From JAUILA01 sp964563925 (GTDB lineage Bacteria; Bacteroidota; Bacteroidia; Cytophagales; Cyclobacteriaceae), in assembly GCA_964563925.1 (NCBI GenBank), contig CAZLZD010000027.1:1-56957 (forward strand): 56,957 nucleotides of DNA, in the 5' to 3' direction. The translations under genes were made by a program, and so were the position numbers. Below the pieces are notes generated by a model. It saw nothing but the letters and a program-made list of their open reading frames with translations, was not told the origin of the DNA and searched no databases. Shown here one piece after another: positions 49,333-56,957 of this stretch; within the stretch, counting starts at the first letter, position 1; each line of letters starts with the position of its first letter.

Positions 49333-49956
49333 ATGAAGGACTTTTTTGCCAGCTTTAACGTACTGTATACCCTCGAATTGATCGGTACATTTGTATTCGC
49401 GATCAGCGGCATCCGTCTGGCCGCCAAAAAGGATATGGATTTATTTGGCGCCGCGGTCATTGGCTTCGTCACTGCCCTGGGCGGCGGCACCACGCGGGAT
49501 GTGTTACTTGACAGCCATCCGGTAGCATGGATTGAAAATCCGACCTATGCCGGACTGGTGCTTATTGCAGTACCGTTCACCTATATCTTTCGCCGGTACC
49601 TGATCTACATGCACCGGACGTTCTTTATTTTTGATACCGTGGGGATTGCGTTGTTTACGATAAGTGGAATGCAGAAGGCCCTGGCATTCGGACTTCATCC
49701 CGGGCTCGCGATGGGAATGGGAGTGGTATCCGCTGTAGTAGGCGGTGTGATCAGGGATATCCTGTGCAATGAAATTCCATTGATATTCCGTAAGGAAATA
49801 TACGCCATGGCCTGCTTTACCGGGGCGTTAGCCTTTTATTTCATGGAGCTATCGGGGAGTCCGACCAACCTGAATTACCTGCTGACCGTGATATTAATTG
49901 TGGGAATACGCGTCGTGGCCATCCGTAAAAACCTGGCGTTCCCGAAAATGAAGTGA
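49333..49956 (+). CDS. TRIC/UPF0126-family cation channel-like membrane protein
   Basis: A 207-residue protein of about seven helices in the tandem Gly-rich TRIC repeat pattern: IGTFVFAISGIRLAAKKDMDLFGA with GGGTTRDVLL, and its second repeat FDTVGIALFTISGMQKA with GVVSAVVGGVIRDIL. Bacterial members (YadS-like, UPF0126) are proposed monovalent cation channels. It is monocistronic and convergent with the thioredoxin-fold gene, ending 3 bp away. Confidence 0.9.
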   Translation: MKDFFASFNVLYTLELIGTFVFAISGIRLAAKKDMDLFGAAVIGFVTALGGGTTRDVLLDSHPVAWIENPTYAGLVLIAVPFTYIFRRYLIYMHRTFFIFDTVGIALFTISGMQKALAFGLHPGLAMGMGVVSAVVGGVIRDILCNEIPLIFRKEIYAMACFTGALAFYFMELSGSPTNLNYLLTVILIVGIRVVAIRKNLAFPKMK

Positions 49957-49959
49957 GGA

Positions 49960-50493
49960 CTAAAAGTTCTTCTCGTAGTCTTTCCAGGAGGTATCCTTGT
50001 AATGTTCCCCTCCGAAATATTTAACGACCTTCTCGAAAAAAGCCGGCTTATGGTATCCGGGCACCGGAGAGATCATCTGAAAATTTTCATCCAGGAATAC
50101 GACGGTAGGGTAACTGAGTTTATTGTTGAGCAGTGAAGCGGCGAGCTCATGGTAGCCCCTGCTTCCCGACGCCACGTATTCAAATGTATGGTCCTTAAAC
50201 GTTATCGGGGCTTTCTGCTCCGCGTTAAACTTTACGTTATAGAAATTCTCGTTCAGATAGGCAGCGATATCCGGGTCGTTAAAGGTGTTTTTATCCATCA
50301 CCTTACACCATCCGCACCAGTCGGTGTAGACATCGATAAAAATTTTCTTTTTCTCTGTTTTCGAGCGTTCAACGGCCTCCTCAAAGGACATCCATTCCAC
50401 CAGGTGCGAGGAAGTTTCAGGTTCCTGTGCCAGCAATGGCTCTGCGATCAACAACGCAGGCAAAATTAAAAGAAACAGAAAATAAGCCTTCAT
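49960..50493 (-). CDS. Exported thioredoxin-fold protein
   Basis: A 177-residue protein with signal peptide (MKAYFLFLLILPALLIAEPLLAQ). The thioredoxin-like active site is TDWCGWCKVMDK, followed by the cis-Pro loop SYPTVVFLDE. It is probably a periplasmic thiol oxidoreductase or disulfide reductase (DUF255/thioredoxin_7-like group). No partner such as DsbD is adjacent. Confidence 0.9.
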   Translation of the reverse strand: MKAYFLFLLILPALLIAEPLLAQEPETSSHLVEWMSFEEAVERSKTEKKKIFIDVYTDWCGWCKVMDKNTFNDPDIAAYLNENFYNVKFNAEQKAPITFKDHTFEYVASGSRGYHELAASLLNNKLSYPTVVFLDENFQMISPVPGYHKPAFFEKVVKYFGGEHYKDTSWKDYEKNF

Positions 50494-50554
50494 AGATTTA
50501 CCTTTTGCAGCATATAACGTGCTGAATATTCAAAAAATTTCCCAATTAATGTCC

Positions 50555-51448
50555 TTAATGTGACTTTTCCTTCAAAAACCGTACAATTTCCGGGCCATCT
50601 GACGGTTTGAACCAGGAATAACGTGTGTCTTTTCTGAACCAGGTAAGCTGTCGTTTGGCATATCTCCGGGTATTTTGCTTAATGGATGCGATAGCTTCAT
50701 CCTTTGTTAATTCCCCCCCGGCGTATGCAAAGACCTCCTTATAACCTACCGTCCTGAGCGCATAATGATCCTTGTACTCACTGAGTGACAATGCCTCGTC
50801 AAACAATCCCTCTTCAACCATTGTGTCTACCCGATGGTTAATCCGCCGATATAACTCGTCGCGGTCGGTATTCAGTGCTATCCGAATGATATGGTAAGGC
50901 AGCTGTTCCTTTTCCTGTTCCAGGAATGAAGAATAGGGGCGGCCTGCTGACAAGGTCACCTCCAGGGCCCGTACCAGTCGCTGAGGATTCTGCATATCGA
51001 CCTGTTCTGCATACGCAGGGTCACGCTTTTTCAGTTCCTCCTGCAGCTTAGTGAGCGACCAGCCGTTGAGTTCATGGCGCAAGGCCTCAGGCGCCTCCGG
51101 AAGGTCGTCCATTCCTTCCAGGGCTGCCCGGATATACAAGCCGGTACCTCCGGTCATTACCAGCCAGTCATTTTTAGTGAAAACCTCTTCCATGATCTCC
51201 CGGGCATACCGGGAATAATCACCGGCAGACACCCTGGTCTTAACTGAATGGGATGCAATAAAATGGTGGGGGACCCCATCCATTTCTTCCGGACCGGGCC
51301 GTGCGGTACCGATCCGGAGCTCCCGGTAACACTGCCGGCTGTCGGCCGAAAGCACTTCGGTACGAAGTATCTTCGCCAACTCCACCGACAGGGCCGTCTT
51401 ACCCACGGCCGTTGGCCCGCCAATCACGACAATTGTTTTATTTGTCAT
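50555..51448 (-). CDS. miaA: tRNA dimethylallyltransferase MiaA
   Basis: A 297-residue enzyme that adds a dimethylallyl group to A37 of UNN-reading tRNAs. The P-loop GPTAVGKTALS (residues 10-20), SADSRQCYRELRIGTARP, and GGTGLYIRAALEG are hallmarks. The C-terminal RYAKRQLTWFRKD motif is intact. It uses DMAPP, the same precursor pool as carotenoid synthesis. It is divergent from the Hpt gene. Confidence 0.95.
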   Translation of the reverse strand: MTNKTIVVIGGPTAVGKTALSVELAKILRTEVLSADSRQCYRELRIGTARPGPEEMDGVPHHFIASHSVKTRVSAGDYSRYAREIMEEVFTKNDWLVMTGGTGLYIRAALEGMDDLPEAPEALRHELNGWSLTKLQEELKKRDPAYAEQVDMQNPQRLVRALEVTLSAGRPYSSFLEQEKEQLPYHIIRIALNTDRDELYRRINHRVDTMVEEGLFDEALSLSEYKDHYALRTVGYKEVFAYAGGELTKDEAIASIKQNTRRYAKRQLTWFRKDTRYSWFKPSDGPEIVRFLKEKSH

Positions 51449-51518
51449 TGCATCAAGGAATTCTCATGCAAAGAAAAATATTTTAACGTTAAGAGTATCT
51501 ATATTACGGGAATATCCG

Positions 51519-52187
51519 ATGAGTTGGGAAGGTATACATATTTTATGGGATGAGGCCATGCTGGATGAACGCAGGGAGGCGGCGTCACACCTTGACGGGC
51601 AGGGGGCGGTACACCATCTTATTTCTGACGACACCGACTGGAGCCTGGCGGATTTGGTTATCACCCGGTCAGAGGTTGTCCCGGGCCTATGTGTGCCGGT
51701 AATTCGTGCGACCGGAGGGAAGCAGTTTGTGTGTTGTGAAATAATTGAAAGTCACGTACCAGCCCCGGATTTTGTGGATCGAATCCACGACTGGAAGCAT
51801 ATCAGGCAAAAGGCCGCCGAACTGAACATTGAGGACCAGCCAGTCGTCAATGAGGAAACACGCTCCTCCCTGGAGCGGCTTGCAGGCCGGGAGGTGCTGT
51901 GGGTCGGCCGCCGCAAGTTCCTGAACTCCGCCGGCAAATATCTTCAAAAACTGCAAAACAGCAAGAATCAGGAAGATTGGGAGGAGATGACAAAAGTATT
52001 GCATACTTTAAAGGGGAGTTCCGGAACGATTGGGGCGATGCAGGTCAGTGCGGCGAGCAGGAAGTGGGAAGAGATGACCGGGCAGCCTTCTTATACGGGG
52101 CAGGATTTTAGAAATCAGTTATATTTGCTGAAAATGCTCCTTGAATATTTCCGTTACCACACCCTGGATTGGGGTAAACAAAGTTAA
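51519..52187 (+). CDS. Hpt-domain protein with a novel-looking N-terminal region
   Basis: A 222-residue protein. The C-terminal third is a histidine phosphotransfer domain with VLHTLKGSSGTIGA, in which His162 is the phospho-acceptor. The N-terminal 130 residues (MSWEGIHILWDEAMLD, VITRSEVVPGLCVPVIRATG) do not match a domain I recognise; the region has a few beta strands and could be a degenerate receiver-like fold. It lies 1 bp before a stand-alone response regulator, so a phosphorelay with it is likely. Confidence 0.8.
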   Translation: MSWEGIHILWDEAMLDERREAASHLDGQGAVHHLISDDTDWSLADLVITRSEVVPGLCVPVIRATGGKQFVCCEIIESHVPAPDFVDRIHDWKHIRQKAAELNIEDQPVVNEETRSSLERLAGREVLWVGRRKFLNSAGKYLQKLQNSKNQEDWEEMTKVLHTLKGSSGTIGAMQVSAASRKWEEMTGQPSYTGQDFRNQLYLLKMLLEYFRYHTLDWGKQS

Positions 52188-52188
52188 T

Positions 52189-52563
52189 ATGGCGAAACGA
52201 ATTTTAATGGCTGACGACAGTCCTGTGATACAGAGCCTGTCTAAGAAAATTTTTCAGAATCAGGGATATGAATTCAAGGGAACCAAGACTGGAATGAATG
52301 TGGTCGAAGTTATCCGTGATAATGAATTCGACATTCTGATCCTGGATATCATTCTCCCCGACGCCAATGGAATGGAGATCGCACGTCAGATCAGGCAGCT
52401 CGACGACCAGGCGAAGGCGTCCATTCCCATCATTGCCGTCTCCGGGAATTACAAGAACTACAGCGCCAGCGACTTTGAGGAAGCGGGCATTACCGCCTTT
52501 CTTATCAAACCGCTGGATTATGACCAGCTTGTGAATACGGTGAAAAAATACATCACGCAATGA
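52189..52563 (+). CDS. Single-domain response regulator
   Basis: A 124-residue receiver-only protein started at 52189 (MAKRILMADDSPVI); the earlier in-frame ATG at 52141 lies inside the Hpt gene. It has the acidic pair D9/D10, phospho-acceptor Asp53 in DILILDIILPD, and the conserved Lys in FLIKPLD. With no output domain, it would relay phosphate or bind a partner. It overlaps the next small gene by 4 bp (ATGA). Confidence 0.93.
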   Translation: MAKRILMADDSPVIQSLSKKIFQNQGYEFKGTKTGMNVVEVIRDNEFDILILDIILPDANGMEIARQIRQLDDQAKASIPIIAVSGNYKNYSASDFEEAGITAFLIKPLDYDQLVNTVKKYITQ

Positions 52564-52835
52564 CAATCAAATACTCCAATCACTTTTTGCGTAAGCTGGA
52601 GGATCTCCTGGGCGAGACCAGTTATACGCTCAGGTATGAGAAAGGCAACTTCCGCTCCGGCTGGTGCATACTCAATGACCACAAGGTGATCGTGGTTAAT
52701 AAATACTATGCAGTGGATGGTAAAATAAACTGCCTGCTGGATATCCTCAAATCGGTGGATATCGAAACAGAGCGGCTTTCGCCAAAAAACAAGAATCTTT
52801 ATCTTGAACTTGCCCAAACCGAACTTGAGCTTTGA
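52560..52835 (+). CDS. Small conserved-looking protein of unknown function
   Basis: A 91-residue soluble protein (YSNHFLRKLEDLLGETSYTLRYEKGNF, then RSGWCILNDHKVIVVNKYY), with alternating helix and strand. It overlaps the response regulator gene by 4 bp and the MBL gene by 4 bp, so it belongs to a translationally coupled operon. I do not recognise the family; its order next to an MBL hydrolase recurs in Bacteroidota as far as I recall. Confidence 0.7.
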   Translation: MTIKYSNHFLRKLEDLLGETSYTLRYEKGNFRSGWCILNDHKVIVVNKYYAVDGKINCLLDILKSVDIETERLSPKNKNLYLELAQTELEL

Positions 52836-53593
52836 AAATAACTTTCCTGGGCACCGGAACTTCCCAGGGTGTGCCTGTCATCACGTGCACCTGCGACGTT
52901 TGCCAGTCACTGGATTTCAGGGATAAACGCCTTCGCACCTCCGTGCATGCCGAGGTGGATGGTACCAGCCTGGTCATTGATACGGGGCCGGATTTCAGGC
53001 AACAGATGCTGAGGGAACAGATCCGCCGCCTGGATGCCGTTCTTTTCACACATGAGCATAAGGACCATACCGCCGGACTTGACGATGTCCGCGCATTTAA
53101 TTTCAGCCAGGGTACCGACATCCCGCTGTATGCCAGGGGGCAGGTAATCCGTCAGCTACGTCAGGAATTCAGCTATGCGTTTGCGGAGGATAAATATCCG
53201 GGGGTACCCCAGATCGCGGCTCATGAGATAAGCAATGAGGCATTTGATGTCTGCGGGGTAAGCATCCAGCCCATTGAGGTCCTGCACTACAAACTCCCGG
53301 TGTACGGATTCAGAATAGGAGACTTTACCTACATCACCGACGCAAGTATAATTCCTGACGAAGCGATGGAGCAAATCCGGGGAAGCCGGGTGCTGGTGCT
53401 AAATGCCCTGCAGAAACAGGATCACATTTCGCACTTCACACTTTCCGAAGCGGTAGAGATTGCCCGCAGGATCGATGCTGACACGACGTATTTCACCCAT
53501 ATCAGTCATCGTATGGGACGGCATGAAGTAATTGAGAAAGAATTGCCGGAGAATATACACCTGGCGTATGACGGACTTACCCTGACGCTCTGA
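52832..53593 (+). CDS. MBL-fold metallohydrolase (TTG start)
   Basis: A 253-residue metallo-beta-lactamase fold hydrolase. The start codon is TTG at 52832, which overlaps the previous gene's stop (TTGA); the N-terminus MKITFLGTGTSQGVP is the canonical family start, so no earlier start is needed. The metal motif is THEHKDH (about residues 70-76), with further His in GVSIQPIEVLHY and FTHISH. It resembles PhnP/tRNase Z-like phosphodiesterases. The substrate is unknown. Confidence 0.92.
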   Translation: MKITFLGTGTSQGVPVITCTCDVCQSLDFRDKRLRTSVHAEVDGTSLVIDTGPDFRQQMLREQIRRLDAVLFTHEHKDHTAGLDDVRAFNFSQGTDIPLYARGQVIRQLRQEFSYAFAEDKYPGVPQIAAHEISNEAFDVCGVSIQPIEVLHYKLPVYGFRIGDFTYITDASIIPDEAMEQIRGSRVLVLNALQKQDHISHFTLSEAVEIARRIDADTTYFTHISHRMGRHEVIEKELPENIHLAYDGLTLTL

Positions 53594-53594
53594 A

Positions 53595-55148
53595 GTGCAC
53601 AACAATTATTACTTTCTGCGGCAACTGACCGACACCATCAGGCCGGCATGGGAAGGATCGCGGCTGCAAGCCTTGTACACGCAGGAAAAGAACGAGCTTA
53701 TCATATGGGCCGTTAAAAACGAAAAACAGGACGTATACCTTAAAGCCCACTTCTCCCCGGCGTTTTGCTGTCTGTCATTCCCGGAATCCCATCACCGCGC
53801 CCGGCGCAACAGCATGAATTTGTTCGGGACGGCGGAAGGAACAGTCATTAAGTCAGTGCGGATGTATGAGAATGAGCGGGCCTTTTCCTTTATACTGGAC
53901 AACGGGTCCACCCTGGTGTTCAAGTTGTTCGGGAACAGGTCCAATATTATTCTTTTTAATGAAGACCAGGTCACGGAGGTTTTCCGGAGTGAACTGAAAA
54001 ACGATTATTCCATGACCCCTCACCTGGACCGCCCGATTATACGTGACCGCACTACATTTCTCCAGGCCGATGGAAACCTGAAAAAGCTGTTTCCCACGTT
54101 CGGACCGCAGGTCAGAGAGTATCTCGGGGAGCAAAATTATGAGGAACGGAAACCGGAAGAGAAGTGGAAACTGGTGCTGGAAACCCTGGAGCTGCTTAAT
54201 GCTTCACGGTTTTACGTAATGGACAAAGAGGAAGTTTACCTGAGTCTTCTCCCTCAACCGGTAACACCCTTTAATGATCCGGTAAAGGCCCTGAATCATT
54301 TCTATCAGCAATATTTTATGCGCGGGTTGCTGGGAAAAGAAAAAAAGGAAGTGCTGGGCCGACTCCGGAAACAGGCAGAGAAAAGCGAACGGTACATCAG
54401 CAAACTTTACAACAAACTCGAATCCCTTCAGCATCAGGAATCCTATCGGCAGAAAGCCGACCTGCTCATGGCGCACCTGCACGAAATTCCGAAAGGATCG
54501 AAAGAGGTGAGCCTGCCTGATTTTTACGATCCCTCGAAAAAAATCAACATCACCATGAACCCCCGGCTTTCCGCACAGGATAATGCTGCCCATTTGTACA
54601 AAAAAGCCAAAAACCAGCACCTGGAAATCACGCAAATGGAAACAAATATCCACCGAAGTGAAGAATTGCTTCAGAATGCACGGACCCACATTGAGCGTAT
54701 CGAACCCATGGAAGAAGTCAGGGAACTGCGGAATTACGTGGAGGCACAGCAGCTGGGTGTTTCAGCGCAGTCTTCTACCCGGGCTTCCCTGCCCTACCGG
54801 GACTACGAAATTGACGGATTTAATGTCCGCGTGGGAAGGAATGCCCGGGGGAATGACGAGATGTTACAACAATTCAGCTTTAAGGATGACCTTTGGCTGC
54901 ACGCCAAGGACGTGGCCGGTTCGCATGTCCTCATTAAATACCAGTCCGGCAAAACCTTTCCGCGGCCAGTGGTCGAAAAAGCAGCGTCTCTGGCTGCATT
55001 CTATTCAAAACGCAAGAATGACACACTGTGCCCGGTGATTGTCACGCACCGTAAGTATGTCAGAAAACGTAAGGGGGATCCTGCCGGAATGGTGGTGGTC
55101 GACCGCGAAGAAGAGGTAATTCTCGTTCCCCCTGCCGACATCGGTTAA
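53595..55148 (+). CDS. rqcH: NFACT-family protein, RqcH-like (GTG start)
   Basis: A 517-residue NFACT protein with GTG start at 53595 (HNNYYFLRQLTD is the family opening). The order is NFACT-N (about 1-180), helix-hairpin and coiled-coil (about 250-400), and NFACT-R (about 415-510) with DLWLHAKDVAGSHVLIK. Bacterial RqcH binds stalled 50S subunits and adds Ala tails to nascent chains. The older name is fibronectin-binding protein. Whether tailing is conserved in this Bacteroidota protein is inferred from family membership only. It ends 1 bp before the convergent pyk stop. Confidence 0.88.
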   Translation: MHNNYYFLRQLTDTIRPAWEGSRLQALYTQEKNELIIWAVKNEKQDVYLKAHFSPAFCCLSFPESHHRARRNSMNLFGTAEGTVIKSVRMYENERAFSFILDNGSTLVFKLFGNRSNIILFNEDQVTEVFRSELKNDYSMTPHLDRPIIRDRTTFLQADGNLKKLFPTFGPQVREYLGEQNYEERKPEEKWKLVLETLELLNASRFYVMDKEEVYLSLLPQPVTPFNDPVKALNHFYQQYFMRGLLGKEKKEVLGRLRKQAEKSERYISKLYNKLESLQHQESYRQKADLLMAHLHEIPKGSKEVSLPDFYDPSKKINITMNPRLSAQDNAAHLYKKAKNQHLEITQMETNIHRSEELLQNARTHIERIEPMEEVRELRNYVEAQQLGVSAQSSTRASLPYRDYEIDGFNVRVGRNARGNDEMLQQFSFKDDLWLHAKDVAGSHVLIKYQSGKTFPRPVVEKAASLAAFYSKRKNDTLCPVIVTHRKYVRKRKGDPAGMVVVDREEEVILVPPADIG

Positions 55149-55149
55149 C

Positions 55150-56568
55150 CTATTTGGCGATATTCAGTTTCATCGCATTGGTACGCCCGCGTTCGTGCAA
55201 GGGCATGCTTGCGGTGGAGATAAAGACATCCCCCGATTTGATATGCCCCTTTTCCTTAAGGATACTTTCGATATCGGCAAAGGTTTTGTCGGTGGAAACG
55301 TCACTGTTATAATAATACCCGCGCACTCCCCAGATCAGGTTTATGATTGGCAAAAGGCGGCGGTTATGGGTGAAAATAAATATATGTGCCTTAGGTCGGT
55401 GCGAAGCGAGCTTGAATGCAGTATATCCGGAGGCGGTCATACCAATGATGGCTTTGGCCCTTGAGGTTTCTGAAAGGCGGCAGGAAGCCAGGACAATACT
55501 GTCGTTATAAAATAGCGGGTCTTCCTCGTCGGGTTCATGATTCTTGTTATATACATCCGCATCGTCCTCCACGCTGACAATGATACGCTTCATACTCTCG
55601 ATGACTTCCACCGGGTAGGATCCCGCCGCCGTTTCAGCCGAAAGCATCAGTGTATCTGCCCCGTCCATCACCGCATTGGCCACATCATTGGTTTCGGCAC
55701 GGGTTGGCCTTGGGGCCTCGATCATACTTTCCATCATCTGGGTGGCAATGATCACCGGCTTGGCTGCCTTATTACATTTTTTGACGATCATTTTCTGCAT
55801 CATCGGTACATCCTCCATGAGGATTTCCACGCCCAGGTCTCCCCGGGCCACCATGATCGCATCCGAGGCTTCAATGATATCGTCAATATTATCAATGGCC
55901 TCCGGTTTTTCAATTTTGGCAATAATGCGGCTGTCGCGACCTGATTCATTAATACGCCGGCGAAGATCATGAATGTCTTCGGCCGCCCGCACAAAAGACA
56001 ACGCAATCCAGTCCACATCCATTTCAAGGCCAAATTCAAGGTCTTTCAAATCCTTTTCAGTCAGGGAAGGTGCCGATACGTGGGTCTTGGGAAGATTGAT
56101 CCCCTTTCGCGATTTGAGTTTCCCCCCATGAACCACCAGGCAGTGTACCTCCCGGTCCTGGACCTTCTCCACCCGAAGTTCAATTTTTCCGTCATCAATC
56201 AGTACAATATCTCCTTCGCTCACATCGTCCGGGAGATTCTGGTAGACCGTACTTGCCTTTTCGGAGTTGCCCACCATCTCCTCGGTGGTGATGATAAACG
56301 GGTCGCCCGGTTTTATTTTGCTGCCCTTTTCCATTTCCCCCACCCGGATCTTTGGTCCCTGCAGGTCCTGCAGAAGACTGACATTCCGGTCAAGTTCTAT
56401 ATTCAGCTCACGCACATATTCAACCACCTTCCGGTGGTCTTCATGGGTGCCGTGAGAAAAATTCAACCTGAAAATATTAACGCCTGCCTTCATCAGCTGA
56501 CGAAGCATGTCCTTACTGTTGGAGGCGGGTCCTACGGTAGCAATTATTTTTGTTCTGTTGAAGCTCAT
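55150..56568 (-). CDS. pyk: Pyruvate kinase
   Basis: A 472-residue pyruvate kinase if started at 56568 (MSFNRTKIIATVGPAS); an ATG 15 bp upstream is possible. Active-site segments are FRLNFSHG, QDLQGPKIRVG, AKIEKPEAIDNID, ARGDLGVE and the MESMIEAPRPTRAETNDVAN signature. It makes pyruvate and ATP from PEP in the last step of glycolysis. The C-terminal regulatory domain is present. It lies 11 bp after the IPExxxVDY gene, an arrangement common in Bacteroidota. Confidence 0.97.
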   Translation of the reverse strand: MSFNRTKIIATVGPASNSKDMLRQLMKAGVNIFRLNFSHGTHEDHRKVVEYVRELNIELDRNVSLLQDLQGPKIRVGEMEKGSKIKPGDPFIITTEEMVGNSEKASTVYQNLPDDVSEGDIVLIDDGKIELRVEKVQDREVHCLVVHGGKLKSRKGINLPKTHVSAPSLTEKDLKDLEFGLEMDVDWIALSFVRAAEDIHDLRRRINESGRDSRIIAKIEKPEAIDNIDDIIEASDAIMVARGDLGVEILMEDVPMMQKMIVKKCNKAAKPVIIATQMMESMIEAPRPTRAETNDVANAVMDGADTLMLSAETAAGSYPVEVIESMKRIIVSVEDDADVYNKNHEPDEEDPLFYNDSIVLASCRLSETSRAKAIIGMTASGYTAFKLASHRPKAHIFIFTHNRRLLPIINLIWGVRGYYYNSDVSTDKTFADIESILKEKGHIKSGDVFISTASMPLHERGRTNAMKLNIAK

Positions 56569-56579
56569 AAGTGGTGGTT

Positions 56580-56957
56580 TCAATCCAAAAAGTTATCTCT
56601 CGACTTCATTGTGTCGATATCGATGGCGCCAATATATTCAATACATTTTACTTCACGGAGGTCTTGAAGAATTTCTTTTTGTGCAAACGATTGCGATTCG
56701 CGGGGGAATTTAAGCAGATAATCGAAGTGGGTCAGATCAGGAGCAAGGTAGTGTTTGTCATTCTCCAGTGACCGGTTTTTAAACAACCAGCACACCGGTT
56801 CTTCTTCCCCGAAGACATAGCAACCAAAGGCCTGAGTTTCGTCTTTCAGGGGCAGTTCATAGTCGGTAATCCTGACCAGATTAATAGCCAGCGCCTTATT
56901 GACTGACCATGCCAGTTTGTAAAATTTGGCCGATGAAGTAATGCCCAGAAGTACAAA
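56580..56957 (-). CDS. IPExxxVDY-family protein (5'-truncated)
   Basis: The minus-strand frame is open from the right edge of the window, so the N-terminus is missing; 125 residues remain. The visible part has LLGITSSAKFYKLAWSVNKAL and the family-naming element in the variant form APDLTHFDYLL. This Bacteroidota-specific small protein is of unknown function and usually sits between rnc and pyk, which predicts rnc just outside the window. Confidence 0.85.
   Translation of the reverse strand, partial: FVLLGITSSAKFYKLAWSVNKALAINLVRITDYELPLKDETQAFGCYVFGEEEPVCWLFKNRSLENDKHYLAPDLTHFDYLLKFPRESQSFAQKEILQDLREVKCIEYIGAIDIDTMKSRDNFLD

Noticed and set aside
1..56957. CRISPR arrays, tRNA genes, rRNA genes, IS elements or prophage
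   Set aside because: No regularly spaced direct repeats, cloverleaf-like segments, transposase or phage-type genes were recognised on either strand; this was by reading only.

Overview
The window looks like a chromosomal segment of a pigmented, probably aerobic Bacteroidota, most likely Cytophagales or a close relative. The evidence is a PorU2/PorV2-type type IX secretion pair, a SusC/SusD pair whose lipoproteins carry acidic residues after the lipobox Cys, a DUF4252 cluster, a PadR-PspC pair, an IPExxxVDY-pyruvate kinase pair, a carotenoid operon, and several Bacteroidota-type TAnnTTTG -7 promoter boxes. No rRNA or other marker is present, so genus cannot be given. No tRNA, IS element, prophage or CRISPR array was seen, and the gene content is tight with many 4-bp overlaps.

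Layout. (1) 1-7163, plus: a photoprotection/carotenoid operon: 5'-truncated ECF sigma factor, crtI, crtB, idi, a 56-residue protein, photolyase, an SDR/DUF2867 protein, an SRPBCC protein and crtZ. No lycopene cyclase is visible. (2) 7179-8998: a secreted NTF2-like protein (minus), then fabH and a small protein (plus). (3) 9067-24523, minus: putative PorV2 and PorU2, then a propeller histidine kinase with a LuxR-type regulator, a strong terminator, and a SusC-SusD-lipoprotein operon. The two-component pair is a natural candidate regulator of the SusCD operon. (4) 24782-28035, plus: PadR regulator, PspC-domain membrane protein, lipoprotein; then diacylglycerol kinase on minus. (5) 28476-31613, plus: ECF sigma, anti-sigma-like protein and two paralogous secreted/outer-membrane proteins. 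(6) 31686-37063: thioredoxin, an NrtR-like regulator with a degenerate Nudix box, M20 amidohydrolase, CDF transporter, ABC exporter.

(7) 37082-39756, minus: a second sigma/anti-sigma unit followed by three tandem DUF4252 genes, with an attenuator-like hairpin before the last. (8) 39823-47181, minus: the four-gene ligase-associated DNA repair set (MBL exonuclease, ATP-dependent ligase, Lhr-like helicase, PdeM), split by an SRPBCC protein, a DUF1801 protein and a PAS protein that has an H-box but no kinase ATPase domain. (9) 47230-52835: flavin reductase, HD protein, a 42-residue membrane peptide, FKBP isomerase, TRIC channel, thioredoxin-fold protein, miaA, then an Hpt protein with a stand-alone response regulator and a small unknown. 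(10) 52832-56957: MBL hydrolase (TTG start), NFACT/RqcH-like protein (GTG start), pyruvate kinase, and an IPExxxVDY protein cut by the right edge.

No wholly new machinery can be proved from sequence alone. The best leads are the two sigma/anti-sigma modules with duplicated envelope proteins, the kinase-less PAS/H-box protein and orphan Hpt-receiver pair, the three genes embedded in the repair cassette, and the unexplained accessory genes in the carotenoid-photolyase operon.
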